Positions 48,955 to 62,813 are shown, counted from the stretch's first letter. The stretch: DNA of 64,000 nucleotides from Rotaria macrura (GCA_900239685.1 OENT01000694.1:1-64000), one strand, 5' to 3'. A program made the numbers and translations. Notes: generated from the sequence alone by a model not told the origin.

Positions 48955-51900
48955 CTATGATTTATTTATTAGAATAACTTCTAACATATGATTATCTTTT
49001 AAACGTTCAACATCACGATCGTTTCGGACTCGAACACAAGGTAAACGACGTAATTTATCGATGTGATCAATACTAAGTTCATGACAAATATTAGATAGAA
49101 GTCGTTCAAATGAACCAATATTCGGTGTTTTATTAAAATCGAATTCGATAAAGTCCGTTTCCAATGGATCATCGGCTATACGACACAGCAGTGTTACTGT
49201 TTGACTATTACTAATTGATACATTTGATATTGATTGATTGTCGATCGTCGTTCGATTTGGTAACGGTTGAGATGAAACATAAGGAAATACTGGATGTCGA
49301 AGATAGTTCGGTACTATCGGAAGAGTTGGCTTGGTTATTGATGATGTTGAATCACAATCTAAATTGTCAATAGAATACAATACTTGATTAGAAGAAATAT
49401 TTTTTCAAGAATGTAATTGTCTTGATTTATAGTTTAGCGTCAATATTCTATTCATTGAAATAATATGAATGAAATTGACTGTCTTCAATGATCATTGTGT
49501 ACTCAAAAAGTGAGTACACTACTAAAATCGGTCAGTGTGTCCGTCCGTCCGTTTATTCGATAACTCTTCACAATTACATTCGATTGAGTTCAAATTTTGT
49601 GCACAGAATTGTCTGATGAATATCTCGGTCGAGTTCGAAGATGAGAAGGATCCGGCAAGAAATGGTTGAGTTATCGAAAAANTTCACCAAGCAATTCCTG
49701 AGGTGGGGTACAGGGATTTTTTTCAAAAAAAAACTTTTTTCTCAGAATTATCCACAACGTATATAAATCGACTCAGTTTTTAACGCTGATTCTGAATCTG
49801 ATATTAGTTTTGAACCAAATCGTAGCTTTGTAACAAAACATCGCCTGAAACAGGTCTCGAAATGCACAAAAACTGCATCCAGAAACCAAATGCCTAGATA
49901 TGTCTCAGATGACTACTAGTTTTGAAGATTCCCAAAAAGGTTTACCGAGATACTTCTTCCGTGCACACATTCTAGAATGACTGATTTGTCTCATTCACTT
50001 TTTGAAGTACACATAACTCTCGGACTTAAGTCCGAGGTTTTCACATTCATTTTTCAATATAACCTCGTATCAGATGTTTAACTTATAGAGCAAAATTTGA
50101 CATTTCTATAATTATTTGATAATTAACTAGAAAAGTGACTATCAGGGTATAATAACTGTTGAACAAAAGCAAAACGGTTGATTGAAAATCTAGTTTATGC
50201 TGATTTGATAGTGTATCGAATGGATAAAAACCTACGAGTTGTTTCTCTATGTACAAGTTTCACAAATGATATATTTTAAAAAAAAAAGAAAATGTAAATT
50301 TTTGTGTGTTGAATATTTCTTCAAGTTTTTTTACGTCAAATATGACTTTGAGATTTTTCTTTGATCTTATAATTAATATTGATAGAGAAGAAAGTCACTG
50401 ATCGTAGAAAATACTATAAAGAACTGAGAGATTAACATAGGATATTCATGAGACTGTAATGTTCATTGAAGTAGATATTCAAGTGGAAATAAGAAGAAGA
50501 ACATCCAGTGGATAGTTAAGAATTCGTCTTGATTTATTTGAATATTCGAAATCGATAAGTCTCATCATCACATGACGAGAGAAAAAAAACATACGATTAG
50601 TAGCAAATATTTGAATCTCGAGATGAGTTTCTTGAATGTAAACAATAGTTTTACGAGCCAATGTACATTTCTTGGACAGAGACTTAGTTTTGAGAAGAAT
50701 ATTGTCTGATCGTGAGTAGAGCATAATATATGTGTAAACATAGTTTAATCTCGAATAGAGGACAACCGTGACGTACTCGTATTAAAATAATCTTCAGTTC
50801 AAAAGGCAAATTGTAATTCGATTGAATATCAATGATTATTTTCAATTGAATATAAGCAAAGAACTCATGATGAATTTAAATCTTCGACAAAGACTTGAAT
50901 GTTTTTCTTCAAACTATCTCATGTCTTCATAGTTGGAACATTGTTCTTCTCTATTATGCAAAGTTAGACTTATCTACTGTGTTGATGACAATTAAATCTT
51001 GCGCATATCCTTATGCTGCAAAGAAATTTTGGCGCCCGATTATGTTTAGTGTGTATGTATTTCATTTTTACAGGATAACTCAAAAATGTGTCTTCAAACA
51101 TATTGAATGTTATCGATACTCAATAGAAAGATACGGTTCGATGTATGATCAATAGTGGATCTTGTTTCCATTAAAAAAACATTCTAAATCTATAAATTGC
51201 TTCAAGAATATACTATAAGTGAATGAAAATGAAAAACTATCATTTTGATTTCTTCGTATGAAATCTATCGATCCACATAGTATGGTGTTATTCCGATAGT
51301 TCAAAGTGTATAGAAGAATCTGACCTTCTATGTTTATAGATACGTGTAAATCTCTGTTTCCACTGCATGCATAATTTGTTTACCATGTTAATACACAAGA
51401 CGAATAGATTAAACAATCTATTTCAATACGTTTCCAGTTCTATATGATAAGATAATCAGAAGAATGTGGTCTTAATATAGATGTGTTAAAACGTAATTTG
51501 TCAACATTCTTTTACTTGAGAACCCATCGGAGTATGATTAAATCAGGTGATGTTATCTTAGTTGCTGAGTGACAGTTCGTCAACGCTGGAATGTCAATTT
51601 TAATAGTATAGAAAAAGTTGTGAAACAAAACATTCTGATATTAAATGAGAAATTTATCTTATTACGAAACAACTCGTTTAAATCTCGTGCTTTTTTTTCC
51701 ATAGTGAATATTATTCAATCTTTTAAGAAATTCGTCGAACTGATTGTTATTTGTTTCCCATTTAAAACACTTATAGAACTACCAACTTGAATTAATGTCT
51801 ATGCATAAACATATGTCCTTTTTCGTATGAAAACTAACTATATATCGTATAAAGACTATTCAGTGTATCATAAATATTGTCAGTGCGTAATAGTAAAAGT

Positions 51901-54900
51901 TTAATCAGTTTGTTCGAAGATTTTCCAAGAGTATACGACGTAGAAAAATGAATGATGAAATTTTTGAATCCTACTCGACACAATCATTTTTCTTTATTAA
52001 ATTAATTTTGAAAAGCTTCACGAGTGTTATTTTTTCCGATGACTTATTCAAATACAATCAACAAGTTATCGTAAGACATAATTAAGATTCATTCGAAGTG
52101 TTTTGTTTTTCTTTCTATCTAATTTGTATGACTATGTAGTCCGTAAAAATGAAAGTAATTGTATGCTATTGAAGAAAATGGGAACGGTCATATTCATTCG
52201 AAACAGTTTACAGTACTGTTTAGTGTAACGGAAAATTAAAATAGATAACTTTCAATGAGTTGAATCTATCAACTTTGAATTTTTAAGCGCACAAATATTC
52301 TTGTTGTGTGATGAAACAATCTTTCTAGATGTTGAAAACACTTTTTCTGATCATCTTTTTAAAGATAGGAGATAATCTGGGAAAAACGAAAAGCTAATTT
52401 TAGGATCTTTGTAACATATTCGAACAACTGTCTCATGTAGATTGTCTTTACGTACAACTCAAGTTATTGTGACGATGCACAAAGTCGAAAGTAGAGAAGA
52501 ATTTTTCTGTAAGGCGCAATTATAATGTGAAGACAATTCAAGAGCGATGTTGAATAGAATTTAAATCATGGAACTAAATCGATATCTACAACAGTATACT
52601 CAACTAAATGTATTCATTTTAATTCGCTCGTTTTTAAAGCATAACCATTCGTTTCTCTACGACGATACGGCGTACCCCTGATTGGTCCCCTATTACGTCC
52701 CCATCAACTGGTCCCTCCTTAATTGATCCCTGATTTTTTTTCCCGGATTCGTCCCCTGTCTAAGTTCGTCCCCACTCTAAATCGGTCCCCTATCATATTA
52801 ATTGCCGCTTGATTTCAGAAAATATGAATTTCTAATGTAAATTTTTTAAAAGTCGTGGATAATTCAGGGATCGATGATAATAGAGCATGGAATCAACACT
52901 TCCTAGTGTAGGAAAATATAAACCTGTTTGTGTGCCTGGATTTACCACTCTAGCCAATACGATTTCTTGAGCATATATTTTGGGAATTGTAGTTGTTTCT
53001 TCTCGTGCTCTTTTCTTCATATTTCCGAGAGCTTGATCCATAATAAGTTTACTTCTATCAGATAAACAACATGGAATATGTTCATTTGGTTCACGAGCAA
53101 TCACAGTATTATCTCGAGACAAAGAAAGTGTACTCTTACAATTTCGTAAACGACACCGCCATTCTACTACTGTTTTCCGTTCACGTTTGAGAGTATATTG
53201 AAAACCATTATAGTTTAAAACCTTACCTGTCCGTTCTGTTGAAGTAAAACTAAGCATATTTCAATATGTTTTCAACTAACAAATGTGGATAGTAAAAGTA
53301 TATCGATCAGCCACCTGTATATACTTATTCATCACATGTATCTTTCTTATAGGCTACCGGGTTATACCAAAAGAAATGAATTCAATTCTCATTATCACTA
53401 GTTGTGCATATAGATAGTGCAAAGAATGAACGTTCTAATGTTAAATAGAGTGGGGACGAATCAGGAGTCAATTAAAAAAAAATTTTTGTTGGGGACGAAT
53501 CCGGAATATATTTTCACCAACTTTCCTACGATGAGGACGAATCCGGAATCGTTTTTTGGGTCCGAGTTTGGAGCAATTAAAAAGGGGACGAATCAGGACT
53601 AACCCGACGATACGTCTTAAATGATTGTTCTAATCAATTTTGTTTTCTTCGTATACCGTTATTTTTCTCAATTTGACTTATTTTCAATGTCTCAAGACTA
53701 TGAAAATTTAAGAAAAAAAAAACTTCTGATGATTTGTTACACAATCACTTACGAATATATGGATTAGAATCTCTCGAAAATATAAATCAATAGTTCATTG
53801 TCTACTGTATAAAAAAGATAAAATTCAGTCCTTCCACATTACATAAAAAGAAATCTTCAATTGGATTCCAGTCATATACTAAAGGCAATCCATAAGTAGT
53901 ACTGCGTTTTGATTATACTTCCACTAATAGCGTAATAGTAAACTTTCGATATAATTTATTTCGAAAGCATATGTGTACTTGTCATACATTTTAAAAATAA
54001 AATCTATTTGTGAAATGTTTTCAGTGAGTTCTAAAATATCAAATGTGTGTATTGAACACGTCAATGAATGATCTAGAAAATTGCACAAGAATCAGAGATT
54101 TCGAATTAATCAAATCAGACTTTGGAAGTATCGCAATTGAATATTTCTAGTGTTTTTCTTGTGACAGTTTCTATAAAAAAAATGTTCGATACTTTCTGTT
54201 GGGTCATAAAACATTCTCTCGGTCTTGTAAAATTGATTAACACAAATATCAGAGCATACACTGTGTCTCTATCAAAACTATCTACTACCATTACATATAC
54301 TACTGAAAAAAATTCTATCGAAGGTTGATTGTTATGAAATTCGTTGAAGTACAGTCCAATAGTAAAGATAAGTAACAGAGCTTCCATGGGAGCACCGAGG
54401 AATCGAAGCACTCAATGAAATTATATTTTTCGCCTCTTTGATTCTCATTCAAAACTTCAATGTTTAAAATTGCTAACCCTAAAATTTTAGGTTGCAATAC
54501 TTTTCCAATGAACAGTTAGTCGATATCAAAGTTTGGTACTATCGCATTTTTTTGTGGAAAAATAAGATTAAAGATTCTATAAAATAGTTATTAGCCTGTG
54601 TGTCAGCAAATCATTCGAATTTTTTTGTTCTATATTTAGGAAGATAGAGAATTGAAAACTGAATCGAATAAGCTACATTTATTTAATATAATGGCTTACA
54701 ATATAACTTTTGATGGAGCGAATATGACACAAGGAGTGGTCGTTTTAATCAGTCCAAATAAACAGTATATCGACTAGCATTCGGTCCTTTGTAAGACTTC
54801 CATGCTGAATTTCATATATGTCGTGCAGTTCTCTATCCTCTACAAAATGATTACAAAAACGTTTTAAGAAAAATTTCGACTTTGACTAGAGAAAAGACTT

Positions 54901-56226
54901 ATACTGCTGCATAACGTTTCATGATTTCTGATGGTTTTTCATTAAAGACTAAACATGCCGAAACTATTTCCACACCAAAAATGACCTGAGGGGTACCAGG
55001 GAGAAAATTTCCTTTTAAATATAGGTGAGGGGGACCACGGGTCATTTTGAGTGTTAAAATAGTTTCGGCTCGAAAACACATAATTGGATGCCGTATTTTG
55101 CGATGATTCCGAAAATCACATTAGTTTTGCTTTAGTTTTATTCCATAAGAAAGAAAATTACGAAAAATCATGAAACGTAACGCAGCAGTATAAGTCTTTT
55201 CTGGAGTCAAAGTCGAAATTTTTCTTAAAATGTTTCTATAATCATTTTGTAGAGGATAAAGAACTGCACGATATATATGAAATTCAGCATGGAAGTCCTA
55301 AAAATGACCGAACAGCAGTCGATATCTTGAAAAATATCCAATCACTTTTCACTCGAAAACAATTGCTAGTCATGAACAGTATTTCATGAATAGCTATCTA
55401 TCAATCAATATAAATATAATATTTATATTGGTAATTTTGTTCAGCTTTCAATACTCTATCATTTGGTATATATTACACTAAAAAGTTTCGTAATCTTTTG
55501 CTGTTGAAAATAGCGCAACTTTATATTGATCATATTTTTTAAATAACATCGTAAGCACTTGTCAGTAAAATTGAGGTAACTTTTCACCAGCTCAACTGAA
55601 CGCATTAAAAATTTGAATATAGAGGTTTTAGATGATGCTAAACACGATGAGAGCATCAAATCTGAAATCTAAATTTTATCGAGTACCTCAATATATGGGA
55701 CGATCCTCGATGGTCTTATGGGTGCTCTCTCTTAAGTACTGCCGCTAAAACTTGAGCTATATATTCATGAAAATTGAGGATGATAATCATTTAGAATTTG
55801 AAATCATTTTTATGAAGTACCAAGATGTTTGCCTCGAGTTTTATCAATATTTTCAAAATAGAAAGAGTACATACTTTCCGATACTGTCGATTCTAATATC
55901 TTTCGTAATGAATCATTGGTACAAACATTTGCTGGTGTTGACCTATCGTTCGCATGAATATCTTTTTTGGCTCCGTTTTCAAGTAGATATTCAACGATTT
56001 GTGTATGATTTCGTCTAGCTGCCCAATGTAATGCTGTCCTAAAATATCATCATGCATTGAGTCTTCACTGTTAATATTCTATATGTTTTTGTTACCATCC
56101 ATTCATGGCATTTTGACTATTTATGTTTAAATTTGGTCTATTTGCTATTAAACTTTGAATTTGAGATAGATCGCCATTACATGATAATTCTCGAAGTAAT
56201 TCTTCATCCAATCTATCGGAATTCAT
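48955..56226 (-). CDS. ANKRD40: Ankyrin repeat domain protein ANKRD40
   Basis: Three exons, 56096-56226, 55875-56038 and 48955-49358; 699 bases, 232 residues, phases consistent, with a 57-base and a 6.5-kb intron. The N-terminus ([20 protein letters not shown]) and [38 protein letters not shown] form two ankyrin repeats; NGWT-LHWA-RRNH is the ANKRD40 signature. The C-terminal module ([57 protein letters not shown]) matches the conserved ANKRD40 C-terminal domain: DFIE-D near the start, KLP, R-D-DV-RL at the end. The molecular role of the family is poorly known. Human ANKRD40 is longer through a middle disordered region, which is short here unless further exons lie in the large intron. That intron holds a repeat copy, a FLYWCH element and a 559-base palindrome. 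Confidence 0.88.
49497..50036 (-). mobile_element. Interspersed repeat with hairpin ends, copy B
   Basis: Inverted near-identical copy of 33974-34527. It runs from GTGTACTCAAAAAGTGAGTACAC (49497-49519) to CTCGGACTTAAGTCCGAG (50019-50036). The GGACGGCCGGCCGGACGG segment of copy A is shortened here, and about 11 bases are missing at the N (49682). It lies in the ANKRD40 large intron. Confidence 0.8.
52670..53604 (-). mobile_element. Mutator-like element carrying a FLYWCH gene
   Basis: 935 bases flanked by the 10-base direct repeat CGACGATACG (52660-52669 and 53605-53614), a target-site duplication of Mutator-like size. Terminal repeats are inverted: the left end carries CCTGATTGGTCCCC, and the right end read inward carries CCTGATTCGTCCCC. 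Both ends have subterminal arrays of one word: GGGGACGAATC(A/C)GGA four or more times on the right (53454-53600), and its complement (GATTCGTCCCC, GGTCCCC, TTCGTCCCC) on the left (52676-52795). The element encloses one FLYWCH frame and no transposase, so it is non-autonomous or a self-contained novel type. It sits in the ANKRD40 intron. Confidence 0.75.
52832..53257 (-). CDS. FLYWCH zinc-finger protein of the mobile element
   Basis: A clean single-exon frame of 141 residues from ATG at 53257. Residues ~14-60 make a FLYWCH zinc finger: FQYTLKRE, then [17 protein letters not shown] with the W-x-C...C pair, and the terminal His in NEHIPC. Next comes [20 protein letters not shown], the helical segment that often follows FLYWCH domains linked to Mutator-like transposases, then [12 protein letters not shown] and a short end. 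FLYWCH domains bind DNA; here the target may be the subterminal GGGGACGAATC arrays, by inference. The catalytic DDE domain is missing, and the frame stops soon after the finger, so this is either a truncated transposase or a stand-alone DNA-binding protein. Confidence 0.8.
   Translation of the reverse strand: MLSFTSTERTGKVLNYNGFQYTLKRERKTVVEWRCRLRNCKSTLSLSRDNTVIAREPNEHIPCCLSDRSKLIMDQALGNMKKRAREETTTIPKIYAQEIVLARVVNPGTQTGLYFPTLGSVDSMLYYHRSLNYPRLLKNLH
54767..55325. mobile_element. 559-base near-complete palindrome (foldback element)
   Basis: The left arm starts ATATCGACTAGCATTCGGTC and the right arm ends GACCGAACAGCAGTCGATAT. Pairing continues through CTTCCATGCTGAATTTCATAT, CTCTACAAAATGATT, AAGACTTATACTGCTGC and ATGAAACGT, reaching inner arms GCCGAAACTATTT/AAATAGTTTCGGC at 54958-55070. 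Arms are about 280 bases with scattered mismatches and almost no spacer. It lies in the ANKRD40 large intron; no coding capacity. Confidence 0.8.
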
Positions 56227-56518
56227 ATTTTGTCGATCGATATTAAAATTATTTTTAATCTATCCTTCCTTATTGGTTATATATTTGTAGATTTTATCTT
56301 ATAACCAATAAAATCTCATGAAAATACCTCCCTGCCTTGCAATATCGAACGAATTACAAACTTAGATGGAAGCAGATATTGAATAGAAGTTTCATTCAAC
56401 ATTGAATTTCTATCTGATCTAATCAGATGAAAACTATATCAAAACATAATGTGTTTTTTTTATTTTCGTGAGTTTAAAAAAATATAAATGTGTACATTTG
56501 TCGATTCACTATAATGAA

Positions 56519-57918
56519 TTAATACAAAATAGCAGTGTCATCTCTTTGTTGTGTTAGATGTATTTTATGTATTACTGATACATCTAGGTTTTCATTCGTT
56601 CCTATTATTGATGGTGTCATTGAACGATGACAATTAAACGGTAATGGACTACTTGTTTGAAAACTTTGAGAATATCGTAAAAGATTTGTCGGTCTTCGTT
56701 GATGTTTTAAACATATATCATGATTAAGTTCATTTAAATAATGAAAATGTAAAGCATTCAATTGTTTATACGATTGACCATCTGCAATTGGATTCGGTAT
56801 CGGCGTTGTTATAGATGATAATGATGATGATGACGTATAAATAGGTTCATCCGTTGGATTAGTATAACAACTAAATATGAAAAGATTTTCGTGATCAATA
56901 CATATGTCGAGTGAAATTTACAACAAAGCCAATGGCTATAGCTTCAATTAGGATTCTATGCAAAATCGAATGTGTACTCGATGACATAATAAAACCTCTA
57001 TTCAAAAAAACAAGACAATGAAGCAGATCTCGAATTTAGACCTGTAAACTATTCAATAAAAGTCATATGATCGTTGTAAGACAGCTTTAGTTTAGTTTCA
57101 TTTTTCGTATTAATCATTAACTTTTAAGTGATAGAGTGTGGAAATGGTTTTTCTAATTGCTTAACTCTATTTTATCGTGTGAATAGTGTCAATTCTTCGT
57201 TATTTGAACTGTTCAAAAGAGTTGATTCGAATCTATAGATATGGCAATCATAGAATTTCAATTGAAGAACTGTCAAAAAATAGCTCCAACGTATGAACCT
57301 TATATAAATTAATTGAGTACTAATCATATAGTACCTGTTGACATGGCACGATGGGGGTTGAAAGCTCGCGCGAGATTTCGTCAAATTCCTACCGTAGATT
57401 CTGAAAATATCGAATACTCAGGATCGGAAAGGCATTTCGTCTCGATTTTATAAAAAGCGTTTTCCATGTCGATCGAGATGATTCTCGTGGAAATTATTTT
57501 TTTTTTGTGTGTTTTACCGATCAAAATGATTTGTAGTTGTTATTGTTATTAATGATGTATTTCCATGATGCCGTAGATCACGTAGAAATGAAGATTCAAA
57601 AGGATGGAATTGGTCTAAATTCTTTACATTTCGATTAATTAAATGGGGTGGATTGAATGACAGTGATAGTGACGAATCATTTTTGTTGACCCTTGGCTTT
57701 CTTTGCTTTCTTGTTTTACTATCATTTCTAAGAGCTCCTGAATTTTTTGAATAATTTTGTTGTTGTCGGATGGACAACGAAGGTTGGTTCATATGTTTCT
57801 TTGATTTCGACTTACGACGAACAATGCACCAGAATATTAAACAAATAATTACAATTGTTGAAATAAAACCAATAAAGCTTAAGATTACAACAATGATTAT
57901 TTTATCGCGTTCCTCCAT
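56519..57918 (-). CDS. Single-pass membrane protein, unrecognised
   Basis: Exons 57518-57918 and 56519-56870, phase 2 junction splitting an Arg codon, 647-base intron; 250 residues. A very short outer N-terminus (MEERDK) precedes one membrane helix (IIIVVILSFIGFISTIVIIC) and a basic stop-transfer KSKSKK, so most of the protein is a long cytosolic tail rich in Ser, Asn, Gln and basic residues. DEPIYTSSS in exon 2 could be a Tyr-phosphorylation or sorting motif. There is no cleavable signal peptide or known domain. The helix resembles those of type III receptors or adaptors; function unknown. It lies just upstream of ANKRD40 on the same strand (293 bases between its stop and the ANKRD40 start). 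Confidence 0.72.
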
Positions 57919-59967
57919 ATATAATTAGAAAGACATAAGTAATGAAAATAATTCTAAAAATTGTAATTTTGTTTACAAATAAAAGTACATGAATCTGCAG
58001 ATTTTTATGTGTTCTTGTTCTTGAGTTGAACAAGAGTGTAAAATACTATTACAACAGAAGGAGAAAAGAAGAAAAAAACAATTCAAACTTAGTTTATGTA
58101 CGATAGTGTATCGTCGCGACACACACACACACACACACGCTCTCTCTCTCTCTCTCTCTCTCTGTTGTATCTGTAGGCGAACATTTACAGAGACACTCTT
58201 CGTGTGTTTGTGTATGTGTGTTTTGTTAGTTGAGCAGATTCACATCGCACGTTAATCTTTACGCAGAGAATAAAAGATTATCATGTTTAAATAGCATAAC
58301 TGCATGATGAATAAAAATTACAAAATGATTTTAGTAATCCTACTTAATTGACCATATACAAGACGAGGAACTATGTGCATGTGTCAATAATACTCAAGTT
58401 TCGTTGATGCTTCTCTCTTCGACACATATTTTTTTGGTTTAAATTGACAAGCCAGTATGGATTTATTCGAACAATTTGTTTGTTTATTTTCTCAATTCCT
58501 TTTCTTTTTTTTTTTAAGTAAAAGAAATAACAAATACGATTGAAAGCAAACAATAAAAGAAATGGTGCTCACATAATGTCATCAATGTCTTCAGTAAAAA
58601 AACTCCTATCGAAGGTTAAAGCACTGCAAAAATCAAATAAAAATGAAGAGAAAAGAATTCATTCAAAATTTCTTTTTCTTTATCCAATAGTACGACAAAT
58701 GTCTTAACAACATGAGATTCATAGTCAATATTAGTGTGAATACCGTGCCAGAGATGTAAATGAGTATAGGTATTCAACAAATCAATAATCGATGTATTCA
58801 TATTCTGACGTTTCTTTTGACACAAAACAGTTTTTTATGAATTATAATTCATGCCGCTGGCAAATACTCTATTAGTACTCATATTGCATACATTCCTACA
58901 ACTTTTTTTATTTAATTTGACAAGATTTAATAGATTTTTTTTTCATTGTTAACAAACAATTCGTGTTACATAAACACAATCTATCGAAATCCGATTGTTT
59001 TTACTTGTCATTGAAGACCCCCTCCCCCCTCACAATTGACTTGCCACTTTGGAACATAGGTTTGGGCTCAAACTTTCAGGAATGGATTGACTTAGTGAGA
59101 AATGCGTGTGATATAAATATTCAAACTCGTAAACCCTTACTAAACTAGACCTATGGCTTATTTTATAGCTTCCATGAGAATCGTTATAACTTCCTGACTA
59201 TGAGAGCTATCGAGGTCGGTTCAGTTTTATATTAAAGTTCGCCTCCATACGCAACTTTTCATTCGATAGAATTTTCAAATTTCCGTATGACTGCCAAATT
59301 AGGTATAATACACGCACTAAATCGAACTTCTCTCAGTCCAGGAATCAAATATCGAAAAATCCCGTCCATGAAAAGTTATCTCTAATCGAGATCTTTAAAA
59401 TAAAAAGAAGATATCAATGAAAACTACAGCCAAACCGAGATATAGTAGTTTTATTGTTTCAGAGTCATGTTTTGAGAACAACGCTAAAGAAATTTCGGAA
59501 GTAAATTTTTCATTCAAACGTTTAAAAACTACTTTTTAAATGGAATGTTTCCAACATATTGTATTAGAATACGTTTTTCTTTTGGTGTCTATCAATTCAT
59601 ATATTGTAGATTTGAACAAAACAACCCTATATCAATCACGAAAAAGTTCGTCAAAAATGAAACGGTTTTTCAAAGAGTTATACATATTCCGAAAGAGGAG
59701 ATTGCAGAGCATCTTTCTATAAAAAAAATTCAATTTCTGTGTTTTTGAGATAAATCGGATTGTCTGCTGGAAGGGGGGGGGCAGACTTTAACATAAAACA
59801 TAATTATTATCTTTCTTATATGTTTACATTTGTATCATCAAACACATGTCGATTAATTTATTTCATTCGTATTTCCATCACAATTACATATATTATATGT
59901 TTTTCAAAAAGGAAAATAGATATTAAAAACCAAATTAAAATACGTATTAATATAACATCAGAATTCT
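57919..59967. other. Intergenic with microsatellites and a possible C/G-run element
   Basis: Contains (AC)n followed by (TC)n at about 58118-58163. Between about 59011 and 59793, CCCCCTCCCCCCTCACAATTGAC on the left and GGGGGGGGGCAGACTTTAA on the right give weak inverted C/G-run termini reminiscent of the TTAA element at 37511-38268. A minus-strand frame at 58616-58825 could not be spliced into a protein. Confidence 0.4.
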
Positions 59968-61351
<1,384 letters not shown>

Positions 61352-62345
61352 TTAATTATCTTTCGATGGTTTTTGACTTTGACCACCAAGAAATTCATCA
61401 TTCATTCTTCTTAATTCATTACGAGCATTGGTAAATAATGTTGACAAACTTTGTCCACCAGATGATTTATCACGTACAAAGCGATGTACAACACCGAGTG
61501 AATTTGGTGTTTGTTCATTATTAGTAGAACTAGTTTTATCTAGCGTAGCCGAACTAAAGCTTTCACGAATCGATGGTGAAAATTGGGAGCAATCGATAGT
61601 TTTTGATCTGACAAGTGCTGCGCTTGCAACAGGTTTCTAATGAAACAATAAAACAAAAAATAGAATAAATCATAAATCAACACACCGAGCAGCAGATGCT
61701 TTTGTTTTTCATGCAAGAACTACAGAGCAAATCAATTTACCCTTTGTGATGTCGTTAAATCATTTATATCATCGTCTTCTTCATCAAGAGAATCATTGTG
61801 TGTTGTATTCATACGCATAACTATGATAGTTTAAACAATAGTGTTTCTGTTCTTTCAGTCAAATTTCATCACATTAACTCGTATCTGTTACCTGATGCAT
61901 ATGCTTCAGGATATTTCTTATTTAATCGCATTTTTAATATTCTATACAAGAATAAAATTTTTCAAAATGAAATCGGCAATGTTGTTTTTTTCTTCTTTAC
62001 TTTATTCTTTTAAATATCAAGTCTAGATCACTTTTCATTGTTGTTAACATTTGTGTATGAGCCGAGAAATTTCTTGCGGCATCTAAATACTGTTTTGTTG
62101 ATTGTTTATTAACTCCGTCTAATCTTTCATTTGTTTTATCTAATTGTTCGATTCTAATAATAAAATAGTTATGAACACGAAAATAGTTGAATAAAAATTT
62201 ACAAGGTACGTTGAACATCGAGTAAACCATGAATATCTTGATTATTGATTTCGTTTAAAAGTAAATTTCCGAACGATGATGCTGGTGTAGCATTCAATGA
62301 CACTGTTGTATTTGTTGATGATGATGAATCGACACTGGAGTCCAT
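61352..62345 (-). CDS. KXD1: KxDL motif-containing protein 1 (BORC subunit)
   Basis: Five exons, 62203-62345, 62001-62153, 61892-61941, 61741-61820, 61352-61636; 711 bases, 236 residues, phases consistent, introns 49-104 bases. The core is a coiled coil: LDVQRTLIEQLDKTNERLDG, then FSAHTQMLTTMKSDLDLIFK with the KxDL motif (KSDL), followed by RIKILKMRLNKKYPEAYAS, which matches the RR...L-x6-PEAF segment of KXD1. An acidic patch (DEEDDDIND) follows. The last exon (95 codons) is a Ser/Thr-rich tail not found in vertebrate KXD1, ending in a helical LSTLFTNARNELRRMNDEFL. KXD1 is part of BORC, which links lysosomes to Arl8 and kinesin and so sets lysosome position. Confidence 0.9.
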
Positions 62346-62813
62346 CCCAAATTCAAACAATCTAAAAATATGTATACACTAGAAAGTTAAAATAATTAGA
62401 CACTTCAATTAGATACTTTGCAATTTCTCGAAGAAAATGACAATGGTCAATTTTTCAATAGTTCGAAATCAACGACGCATATTTTTTAGAATTGAGATAA
62501 TATTTCAAAAAGCAAATAAACAGACGAAAATTCTTTTTATTGGTAATGGAACATTGGTTCGTTTTCTTGCTCACATGAGAGTTTGACATTGATGAATCAT
62601 CATTGAATTCAGTTTAAGGATATTACAATTGATTATAAAAGTTTGTTAATTTTTTCATGGATCAAATCGAACTATTTACTTTTAAATATATCTTATATAG
62701 AATATGCAGGTAAGCATATCGTCCAAGAGCGACAACTATTGACGACAACAGGATCGTTTCTCAATATGCTACTGCGTGATGTTTGACACATTCGAATTCG
62801 GAGTTTTGATGTA

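Noticed and set aside
58118..58163. Regular AC/TC array considered as a CRISPR-like or telomeric repeat
   Set aside because: Plain dinucleotide microsatellites with no spacers; no CRISPR array or telomere repeat was seen anywhere in the window.
58616..58825. Minus-strand frame MNTSIIDLLNTYTHLHLW... with a TTTTTGCAG acceptor downstream
   Set aside because: No donor gave a consistent phase with the following short exon-like stretch; function and reality uncertain.
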